NCBI RefSeq assembly: GCF_001295795.1
Contig: NZ_LJHY01000001.1
Coordinates: forward strand, 124,001 to 188,000
Direction of reading: 5' to 3'
Origin: Novosphingobium sp. AAP83
Lineage (GTDB): Bacteria; Pseudomonadota; Alphaproteobacteria; Sphingomonadales; Sphingomonadaceae
DNA length: 64,000 nucleotides
Position numbers and translations under genes: made by a program. Below are positions 1 through 6,772 of the stretch, piece by piece (position 1 is the stretch's first letter; every line of letters starts with the position of its first letter). The notes under the pieces are model-generated. The model was not told the DNA's origin, searched no databases, and saw only the letters and a list, made by a program, of their open reading frames with translations.

Positions 1-170
1 ACGCCGAAATCGAAGAAGAACAGGAAGCCAGTTAGCAGCCAGACCAGCACCAGAGTTCCGTAGCGATCCTCGCCCATCCGCGAAATGAACATCGGGACTG
101 TGACGAACATGACCGCCAACGGCCCGATCAGGCCAGCCAGATTGTACGCAGCGTTGCGCTTCACCGCCAT
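1..170 (-). CDS. Polysaccharide flippase-like membrane protein (N-terminal part; 3' end outside window)
   Basis: Only the first 56 codons are present. The reading begins MAVKRNAAYNLAGLIGPLAV and continues with hydrophobic stretches (VMFVTVPMFI, LVLVWLLTGFLFFFDFG), the pattern of the first membrane helices of Wzx/MATE-type lipid-linked oligosaccharide flippases. The ATG at 168-170 has GGAG about eight bases upstream. It lies downstream of rfbD and rfbB on the same strand, which supports a role in exporting a rhamnose-containing glycan across the inner membrane. The family call rests on a short N-terminus and context, so an O-antigen polymerase-type membrane protein is not excluded. Confidence 0.6.
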   Translation of the reverse strand, partial: MAVKRNAAYNLAGLIGPLAVMFVTVPMFISRMGEDRYGTLVLVWLLTGFLFFFDFG

Positions 171-251
171 GAACGAACTCCGCTGGCACGAAGGTCACGC
201 ATCGGCGAGAATGACGAAAAGGTCTGCGTCTGCGGCATATGCAGCAAGCGC

Positions 252-1307
252 TCAACGCGCCAGCAGCGGGCGCCACCAGTCCTCGTTGTCGAGATACCAG
301 CGGACCGTATTGCGTAGGCCGTTCTCGAAATCGTGCTGCGGGACATAGCCGATTTCGGCCCGCGCCTTTGTCTCGTCGATCGCGTAGCGACGGTCGTGGC
401 CTTTGCGATCCTCGACGAACGTCTTGAGCTCACTGGTCGGACGAGCCCGGGCAGCAGGCGCATCGGGGTAGCGTTCTGCAAGGCCCTCGATCTCGGTGAA
501 GGCGCGATCGACTTCGGCGCAGATGCGGTCGATCACTGCCATGTTGGGCAACTCTTCGCCGCCGCCGATGTTGTAGGTTTCGCCCGGCTTGCCGTGGCGG
601 ATGGCCGCCTCGATCCCCCGGCAATGGTCCTCGACATAGAGCCAGTCCCGCACATTCATGCCATCGCCGTAGATCGGCAGAGGTTTGCCCGACAAGGCGT
701 TAAGCATGAACAGCGGGATAAGCTTTTCGGGGTAGTGATACGGCCCGTAGTTGTTCGAGCAATTCGTCGTCGTGACGTCCAGCCCGTAGGTATGGTGATA
801 GGCACGCACGAGATGATCGGACGCAGCCTTGGATGCCGAGTAGGGTGAATTGGGCTGGTACTGCGTCGTCTCGGCAAAGGCCGGATCATTGGGGCCGAGC
901 GATCCGTAGACCTCGTCGGTCGAGATATGGTGGAACCGGTGCGGCTGTCCGCTGCCACCGTCGAGCCAGACCGCCCGCGCGGCCTTGAGCAGGCTGTTGG
1001 TGCCAAGGATGTTGGTATCGATGAACGCATCCGGCCCGGTGATCGAGCGATCGACATGGCTTTCTGCTGCAAAGTGGACAATCGTAGCGACATTACGCTC
1101 GCGCAGCAGCTTTTCGACGAGATCGGTGTTGCGGATGTCACCGACAACCAGCTCTGCCTGCTCGACGCCTGCGATGGTCGAGCGGTTGCCGGCATAGGTG
1201 AGGCAATCGAGCACGACGATCGCGTCATCGGGATGCGTCTTGCCCCAATAGTGAACGAAGTTGCCGCCGATGAATCCGGCACCGCCGGTGACTAGCAGGT
1301 TAGCCAA
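252..1307 (-). CDS. rfbB: dTDP-glucose 4,6-dehydratase
   Basis: The 351-residue protein is of normal length for RfbB, an extended short-chain dehydrogenase that converts dTDP-glucose to dTDP-4-keto-6-deoxyglucose on the way to dTDP-L-rhamnose. Visible features are the NAD-binding TGGAGFIG at residues 7-14, the STDEVYG segment at about 129-135 with the catalytic Thr-Asp-Glu, and Y156-SAS-K160. The family N-terminus fits only a TTG start, which overlaps the rfbD stop by eight bases (TTGGCTAA), with GAGGA upstream inside rfbD; translation is probably coupled. RfbA and RfbC are not in the window. Cytoplasmic. Confidence 0.95.
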   Translation of the reverse strand: MANLLVTGGAGFIGGNFVHYWGKTHPDDAIVVLDCLTYAGNRSTIAGVEQAELVVGDIRNTDLVEKLLRERNVATIVHFAAESHVDRSITGPDAFIDTNILGTNSLLKAARAVWLDGGSGQPHRFHHISTDEVYGSLGPNDPAFAETTQYQPNSPYSASKAASDHLVRAYHHTYGLDVTTTNCSNNYGPYHYPEKLIPLFMLNALSGKPLPIYGDGMNVRDWLYVEDHCRGIEAAIRHGKPGETYNIGGGEELPNMAVIDRICAEVDRAFTEIEGLAERYPDAPAARARPTSELKTFVEDRKGHDRRYAIDETKARAEIGYVPQHDFENGLRNTVRWYLDNEDWWRPLLAR

Positions 1308-2157
1308 GTGCCTGTTCCTCTTTGAGCATTTTCCGCAGGTTAGCGCGCCAGTGAACGGCCTCGTCGCCGAGCGCGGCGCGGGTAGCGCTTACGTCGAGCA
1401 CGGAGAATGATGGCCTTCTTGCTGGCGTCGGGTAATCTGTCGTGGCGATGGGCACGATGTGCGGCACACGGTGCAACAGGCCGATGGCCGTTGCCTCTTC
1501 GGCAATGGCGACGGCGAAATCGTACCAGCTGGCAACGCCCGCATCGCGGTGATGCCAAATGCCCCGCTTGTCAGCCATAGCGAGCCCCCAGAGCGTCCGA
1601 GCAAGGCCTGTTGCCCAGGTCGGTGAGCCGATCTGGTCGGCCACAACGCGCAATTCATCGCGCTCGCGCATCAGGCGCAGCATTGTCCGCACGAAGTTCG
1701 CGCCCCCAGCAGCGTAAACCCAGCTGGTGCGAACGATGATTGCCGCATCGCCCGCCGCATCCTCACCTGCGGCCTTGCTGGTGCCATAGACCGATTGCGG
1801 ATTACGCAGGTCTTCAGGACGGTAGCCATGCCCGGCAGTCCCATCGAACACAAAATCGGTCGACACCTGCACGAGTTTGCCGCCCGTGCGCAATAGCGCG
1901 GCGGCTAAGGCGGCTGGCGCTCGGGCATTGATAGCTTGCGCAAGGTCGGGCTCGCTCTCGGCCTTGTCAACTGCGGTATAAGCGGCAGCATTGAACACGA
2001 CATCGGGTTCTTCGGCGTCGACCATGCGAATGAGGGCATCACGGTCGGAGAGGTCCAGCGCGGCGCGATCAAGCGGGACGCAGGTCCACCCCTTAGGCGC
2101 AGTGCGCAAGAGCGCCTTGCCGACCTGACCGTTTACGCCTGTTACTAATGCCTTCAC
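1300..2157 (-). CDS. rfbD: dTDP-4-dehydrorhamnose reductase
   Basis: This 285-residue NADPH-dependent SDR carries out the last step of dTDP-L-rhamnose synthesis. It begins VKALVTGVNGQVGKALL with the GxxGxxG nucleotide site and contains STDFVFDG and YGTSKAAGE (catalytic Tyr and Lys). The open frame extends further upstream to 2295, but the extension has no family resemblance, and the GTG at 2155-2157 places the Rossmann motif where RfbD proteins have it. No strong ribosome site is visible. First gene of an rfbD-rfbB-flippase run; the region upstream holds an insertion-sequence remnant, so promoter context may have been altered. Confidence 0.9.
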   Translation of the reverse strand: MKALVTGVNGQVGKALLRTAPKGWTCVPLDRAALDLSDRDALIRMVDAEEPDVVFNAAAYTAVDKAESEPDLAQAINARAPAALAAALLRTGGKLVQVSTDFVFDGTAGHGYRPEDLRNPQSVYGTSKAAGEDAAGDAAIIVRTSWVYAAGGANFVRTMLRLMRERDELRVVADQIGSPTWATGLARTLWGLAMADKRGIWHHRDAGVASWYDFAVAIAEEATAIGLLHRVPHIVPIATTDYPTPARRPSFSVLDVSATRAALGDEAVHWRANLRKMLKEEQALG

Positions 2158-2165
2158 GAAAAAGC

Positions 2166-2353
2166 GGTCACGTTTTCGAGATACATGCCCGTCGCAGCTA
2201 TCACTCCTTTTCGTGCCATCCAATTCAAGCCTTCTATTCCCGCGAAGCACTGCTGATGTATACATAGCGCTTCTATCGATTGCTAGCGCAACCATTTGTG
2301 CATTGCAGCATATTGTGCCTTGCGGTCAATGGTTTTTGTGTGAAAACGTGACC
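2166..2353. repeat. 12-bp inverted repeat pair flanking the rfbD upstream region
   Basis: GGTCACGTTTTC at 2166-2177 is the exact reverse complement of GAAAACGTGACC at 2342-2353. The right copy begins the stretch that leads into an IS3-type transposase remnant, so it may be an IS terminal repeat. The left copy abuts the rfbD start. About 160 bases between them contain no gene that I recognise. Confidence 0.4.
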
Positions 2354-2406
2354 TCCTGGTTTTCCTCCAAGAACGATTAGAGTCTGGCCTGAAGTAAGGA
2401 TAGACG

Positions 2407-2493
2407 ATGAAGCGAACGAGGTTTTCAGAAGAGCAGGTCATTGGCGTGTCGAAGGAGACGGAGGCGGGCGTGGCAACCCCAGCATTCAGATGA
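2407..2493 (+). pseudogene. IS3-family OrfA transposase remnant (first ~22 codons)
   Basis: The ATG at 2407 opens a 28-codon reading that starts MKRTRFSEEQVIGVSKETEA, the familiar N-terminus of IS3-family (IS407-like group) OrfA proteins, which normally continue into the helix-turn-helix with KTADLCR. Here similarity stops after about 22 residues and a TGA follows at 2491. The preceding 60 bases also look like an IS leader. The rest of the element, OrfB and the right end, is absent, so this is a relic. The 2158-2618 interval otherwise holds no gene that I can support. Confidence 0.7.
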
Positions 2494-2618
2494 TCGACAG
2501 CGCAATAGTCCGGACACATCATTGTTCAGCCGACGCTAAACGGGGGGCTTCGTGTCAGGTTCTTTCGGCCTTCGTTGATTTCGTTCTGCCAATACCGTAA
2601 ATTTTTTGTGTTTTTGCA

Positions 2619-3545
2619 ATGGTTGGCTTCGGAGTTAAGCCCTTGTTCCCAAGAATGTTTGGATATTTGGTTGGTTTCGTATTCGCCACTGCCGCGTTGG
2701 GGGCAACGGCCAGCGAAGTCGTTTGGCCCGCCAGTCTCCGCCAAAATCTGGATCGCGTTGGGCAAATGCAGTGGCGGTTGCGACAAGCTTCGAATAGCCG
2801 CTGTGCCAAGACCGTAACAGATATAGGTGCCGGCTTTGACCATAGAGGGGCTTACGCAAGTCGCCATTGGCAATTGCTGGAGGAAACTTTGGGCATGGCA
2901 GCCGATCCTGTTCTGGTTGGTGTGGCACCAGGCAGCCCGGCATCGAAGGCTGGCTTGGCGTCTGGTGATACTGTGGTTTCGATTGGATCGGTGTTGAGCG
3001 CAGAGATTAGCGCTACGCGACGCGAGGGTGAGTCTGCCGCCGAAGTGTTTGATCGTTGGATAGAACAGAGCCCGGCTGGGAAGCCGCTGGTAATCGAGGT
3101 ACGTCGCGGAACGCGCACCGAGAAAATGACCATACTCCCGCTCAGTCAATGCGCTATAAAAATAGTATTCAAAACTGATGCGAAAATCGATGCGTATAGT
3201 GATGGACGAAATGTCGCTGTGACGACCGGATTGATTGAATTTTCCAATAACGATGACGAACTGGCGCTCGCGATTGCCCACGAATTCGGGCATGCAATTG
3301 CTCGTCATTCCGGCAAGGTTGGTCTCACTGAGCGTCGCGCGCGCGAGGATGCGGCGGATGCGATCGGTATACGGCTCGTTGCTTGCGCGGGGTTTGATCC
3401 CCAAAAGGCAATGATCCTTTACAGTCGTTTGGCACGCCGGGATATCTTAGGGTTTTTGCGTGCGCCAACCCATCGAAAGTACAGCGCTCGCATCGAACTT
3501 ATGTCGCAGGCTTTGCGCGCTAACGATGGTTGCATGATCAGTTAG
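2619..3545 (+). CDS. Secreted or envelope M48-type metalloprotease with N-terminal PDZ domain
   Basis: The 308-residue protein has a hydrophobic signal-like segment (about residues 13-32), a PDZ-like domain at roughly 95-170 (PVLVGVAPGSPASKAGLASG is the carboxylate-loop and helix pattern), then a compact peptidase domain with HEFGH at 221-225 and a downstream EDAAD around 243 that would give the third zinc ligand. This is the M48 fold, but placing PDZ before the protease and a total of 308 residues is unusual. The start is uncertain: ATG 2655 would give a shorter signal peptide, and neither start has a good ribosome site. It is convergent with the glycosylphosphotransferase; substrates are unknown. 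Codon use and lower GC at the 5' end hint at a rearranged neighbourhood. Confidence 0.75.
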   Translation: MVGFGVKPLFPRMFGYLVGFVFATAALGATASEVVWPASLRQNLDRVGQMQWRLRQASNSRCAKTVTDIGAGFDHRGAYASRHWQLLEETLGMAADPVLVGVAPGSPASKAGLASGDTVVSIGSVLSAEISATRREGESAAEVFDRWIEQSPAGKPLVIEVRRGTRTEKMTILPLSQCAIKIVFKTDAKIDAYSDGRNVAVTTGLIEFSNNDDELALAIAHEFGHAIARHSGKVGLTERRAREDAADAIGIRLVACAGFDPQKAMILYSRLARRDILGFLRAPTHRKYSARIELMSQALRANDGCMIS

Positions 3546-3616
3546 GCCCTGATTAGGCAAATTTCGGCCACCGGTTTTGGCCGGGATATTCCCTGCAAAG
3601 GTCAAGGTTGGCGTAG

Positions 3617-5020
3617 TCAGAATGCCCGGTCATGCACAAGCACGACGAGGGTGTTCAAAATGATTTTGATGTCACGCAAGATTGTCCAGCCATCAAGGTA
3701 TTCAAGATCGGCTTGCAACCGGTTGGCAAGGTCGGTTTCCGTGTCGGTCGCACCGCGCAGGCCGCGCACTTGTGCAAGCCCGGTCAAACCCGGCTTCAAC
3801 GAGTGCCGGAGCCAGTAGCGATGATCGACTTCCCAGAACAGCTTGTCGCCTGCCAGTGATCCGATCGCGTGGGGGCGGGGGCCGACAATCGACATTTCAC
3901 CGCGTAATACATTGAATATCTGGGGAAGCTCATCAATGCTTGTGCGGCGGATCAGGCGACCGATCCGCGTAATGCGGTCGTCATCCTTGCTGGCGGAACG
4001 TGCGCCTGTGGCGTCGAGCTTCTCGATCCGCATGGAACGGAATTTGAAGATCGGAAAAAACCTGTTTCCGCGACCGGTGCGTTTCTGCACAAAGAATACA
4101 GGCCCGCCATCTTCCAGTTTGATCAATGCGGCAACAAGTACCAACAAAGGGGAAAGGACAAGAACTGCGCTGCCTGCAAGTGCCATATCAAGCCCGCGCT
4201 TTATGGCCCGTGCACGAAAGCCCAGCGGACCGCTCGCCACGATCAGCGCGCCGTACCCACGCTCACGTCGCGCGCCAATCACGCCAAGGCTGTTGACTTC
4301 CGGCTCGATGATTTCGCCCGAAACGTTCGCGCTTTTGAACACAAGTGCCCAAGCAGAACGGCTTTCGCGCGAGCACGAAACCATCACGCGGTCCATGTTC
4401 ATCATGTAGAGGCCAAGCCGGTCCATCATGTGGGGGTCTGACAGGTCGGGCGCCAGATGGTGTTCGCGGGCATCTATATGGTACGCATGCGGCACACGCA
4501 GCGGCGCTCCGCCATCATCAATCAGCAGTATGTTGATTCCCGCCACGCCGCAGCGGGCTTTGATGACCGGCCGAACAAGGCCGCGATACCAAATTAGCAG
4601 CAGCATTGCGAAAACAAGGCCAAGAATAGCCGAAACACGCGAAAAGTTTTCCGTGCTTTTCGTTGCAAAGCCAACGAACAGCAAAACGCTTTCCGCCCCC
4701 ATCAAGGAGAAAGTGGCCCGAGCCCTGGCAAAATTTGTGCGCCGCAAAGATTGCAGCGAGTAAACTTGCACACTGAGCGCGATCGTCCAATAAATCGGAA
4801 GCAAAACCTGCCCGTGTACAAGCGATGCTTCATCAAAAAAGCTGCCGAGATAAACCCAGCTGGCCACGCACAGCCCGCCCAGGATTGCGGCACCGTCAAG
4901 TAGCAGCATTCCGATGTAGAGTTGCAGCCGGCGCTGCTCAAGTTGTGGCGCAAGCGGAAGCGTTATTCTGCGCCGGTCTTGCGACTGGCGCATCTCGCTT
5001 ATAGGGACGTGCTTGGTCAT
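3617..5020 (-). CDS. Polyprenyl glycosylphosphotransferase (initiating sugar-phosphate transferase)
   Basis: This integral membrane enzyme transfers a sugar 1-phosphate to undecaprenyl phosphate and so starts exopolysaccharide or O-antigen repeat units. The N-terminal half has four to five hydrophobic helices and a CoA-binding-like middle region; the C-terminal bacterial sugar transferase domain shows RGLDMALAGS, PVFFVQKRTGRGN, FKFRSM, RRTSIDELPQIFNVLRGEMS and GPRPHAI, with KPGLTGLAQVRG near the end. The 467-residue length matches the WbaP/GumD/ExoY-type long family. I chose ATG 5020; an in-frame TTG lies six codons upstream. It stands alone on this strand but near rfbBD. Confidence 0.9.
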   Translation of the reverse strand: MTKHVPISEMRQSQDRRRITLPLAPQLEQRRLQLYIGMLLLDGAAILGGLCVASWVYLGSFFDEASLVHGQVLLPIYWTIALSVQVYSLQSLRRTNFARARATFSLMGAESVLLFVGFATKSTENFSRVSAILGLVFAMLLLIWYRGLVRPVIKARCGVAGINILLIDDGGAPLRVPHAYHIDAREHHLAPDLSDPHMMDRLGLYMMNMDRVMVSCSRESRSAWALVFKSANVSGEIIEPEVNSLGVIGARRERGYGALIVASGPLGFRARAIKRGLDMALAGSAVLVLSPLLVLVAALIKLEDGGPVFFVQKRTGRGNRFFPIFKFRSMRIEKLDATGARSASKDDDRITRIGRLIRRTSIDELPQIFNVLRGEMSIVGPRPHAIGSLAGDKLFWEVDHRYWLRHSLKPGLTGLAQVRGLRGATDTETDLANRLQADLEYLDGWTILRDIKIILNTLVVLVHDRAF

Positions 5021-5171
5021 CACGTGTCTCGCTGTCAAATGCCACTAAAGCCCGTCCAACACGACGAGCTAAAATCCGGAGAATCCCGTATTGGTGCGCT
5101 GACCCATTAACTTGCTGCACTGCGGGAAACTACCAACCGTTTTGGACATATCAAGGTCGAAGATAGACATA

Positions 5172-5187
5172 AGTGATAAAAATCACT
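5172..5187. promoter_or_regulatory. AT-rich perfect palindrome upstream of the glycosylphosphotransferase
   Basis: AGTGAT-AAAA-ATCACT lies about 150 bases upstream of the glycosylphosphotransferase start and just downstream of holA. The six-base arms are exact. It could bind a dimeric regulator or act as a weak terminator of holA; the sequence alone does not decide. Confidence 0.3.
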
Positions 5188-5212
5188 CGATATAGCGCGA
5201 TTCTAAAACACT

Positions 5213-6235
5213 CTACCGCACTGCGGCACGCGCAATTTCAGCAAGGCCTTGCGCAAGCATCAGCTCGCCGTTGCGGCTATCCGAAATCAATGTGCGGTGC
5301 AGCATCGACAAGCGTTCGGTCAATCGTACCAATCTGGCGCCGCGCCAGCGCCGCAATTGTGCAGTAAGATCAGGCCGGTCACGGAAGAAGACGCGCTTTG
5401 AAGCGACTTCCTGTTCCATGAAGCTCGTCACATCGCCGCGCTCGCCCATGCGTGCAGCCAATTGCACCAATTGTGCGGCGCGGCGCTCGAATGCCAAAAG
5501 CAGACCAACCGGATTCAGGCCCATTTCGCGCATCCGCGCCAATTCTCCGGGCAATTTGCGCGCATCTCCGCCCAACACAACATTGACCAAGGGCATCAGA
5601 CTATCATCTTCATTTGTCGCGCAAATTTCATCCAGCGCAGCGGCGGTAGCTTCGCGCGGAGCTTGTGGTGATGCATCGAGATAGAGCGCAAGCTTTTCGA
5701 TCTCGCTGCGCGCCATGCGCGTGTCCAAGCCGGTTGACCGGGCAAGGCGTTCAGCAAGGCTGCCGTTCAGTTTAACGCCCACTGCATCGCCCATGTCGCG
5801 CACAGCATCCGCCACGGATTTCAGGTCTGGCAGATAAAACATCGCGACCATCGCGGTTGCTTGGTTGTCCAGTAATTTGGCGATTCGGGACTTATCGGTG
5901 GCGGATGTCGCAACAATCAGCACCGGCCAGCCATCCACAGGGCTTTCCAGCAGCGCTTCTACAGAATCATAGGCATCGTCACCGGCCGCGCGGATATGGA
6001 TGATTCGTTTGTCACCGAAGAGGGAAACCGAGCGCGCCTCGTCGGCCAGTTTTACCGGATCACGTTTCAGTTCCGCGCCGGTTAATTCTACCTTTTCTGC
6101 CTCACCCAGCAGGCTGGCGATCCGGTTCGCCGCATCGCTGGCGCCTGCTTCGTCAGGGCCGCAAAAATAGAAGATACGGCATTCGCGTGCTGCTCGCGCA
6201 GCACTTGCGGCAAAGGTCTTCTGGTTAAGCTTCAC
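5213..6235 (-). CDS. holA: DNA polymerase III subunit delta
   Basis: HolA (340 residues, usual length) opens the sliding beta clamp within the clamp-loader complex. The sequence starts MKLNQKTFAASAARA, continues with FYFCGPDEAG, the pattern seen at the N-terminus of alphaproteobacterial delta subunits, and has the AAA+-like middle region (DNQATAMVAMFYLPDLKSV) and a C-terminal helical collar domain. It follows lptE and leuS on the same strand with a 27-base gap, the conserved alphaproteobacterial order, which strengthens the call. Cytoplasmic. Confidence 0.9.
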   Translation of the reverse strand: MKLNQKTFAASAARAARECRIFYFCGPDEAGASDAANRIASLLGEAEKVELTGAELKRDPVKLADEARSVSLFGDKRIIHIRAAGDDAYDSVEALLESPVDGWPVLIVATSATDKSRIAKLLDNQATAMVAMFYLPDLKSVADAVRDMGDAVGVKLNGSLAERLARSTGLDTRMARSEIEKLALYLDASPQAPREATAAALDEICATNEDDSLMPLVNVVLGGDARKLPGELARMREMGLNPVGLLLAFERRAAQLVQLAARMGERGDVTSFMEQEVASKRVFFRDRPDLTAQLRRWRGARLVRLTERLSMLHRTLISDSRNGELMLAQGLAEIARAAVR

Positions 6236-6262
6236 TTGGCCTGGTTCATTTCTGGGCCCGGA

Positions 6263-6772
6263 TCATTTTGCGTCGCGCAGCCGCACCGAAACGCGCGTCA
6301 CGATCTGGTCTGCCACTTCCTGTGCCAGATTTTCCAGCGCGGTCTGTTCGGCCGCGATAACGGCATATTCGCTGTTGACCACATCGAACCCGGCATCTGA
6401 TCCGGCAGTGGCATCAAGCAGCACATTGCCAGAGGTCAGATCGACCAACTGGTAGCGGGCGCGCAAGGTCCGCCTCTCGCGCGTGGTCGTATCATTGGAC
6501 AACTGGCCCAGCCCCTCGACCGTATCATCCAGTCGGATATCCAGGCGATAGCGCGCTGTGCTGTTTTCCTGCCCGGCGCCAAGCCGGTCGGTCAAGGCAT
6601 TGCGTACCAGCCAGCCCGATTGGCCTTCGATCGGGCCAACGCTCACACCAGAAAGCGCGCGGGCAACGCCGCCGCCGCTGCCACCGGCATACATCGGCTG
6701 CAACCCGCAGCCGCCCACCAACGCCAGTGGCGCGATCAGCAGAGCAGCAAACAGGGCAGGGCGCTTAAACAA
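6263..6772 (-). CDS. lptE: LPS-assembly lipoprotein LptE
   Basis: The 169-residue protein has a lipoprotein signal (APLALVGGCG, cleavage before the Cys at about residue 22) and the LptE N-terminal signature GLQPMYAGG. LptE plugs the LptD barrel that delivers lipopolysaccharide to the outer leaflet. The start is TTG at 6770-6772 and overlaps the leuS stop by eight bases (TTGTTTAA), implying coupled translation. In sphingomonads the corresponding lipid may be glycosphingolipid as well as or instead of LPS; that is background knowledge, not visible here. Confidence 0.9.
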   Translation of the reverse strand: MFKRPALFAALLIAPLALVGGCGLQPMYAGGSGGGVARALSGVSVGPIEGQSGWLVRNALTDRLGAGQENSTARYRLDIRLDDTVEGLGQLSNDTTTRERRTLRARYQLVDLTSGNVLLDATAGSDAGFDVVNSEYAVIAAEQTALENLAQEVADQIVTRVSVRLRDAK

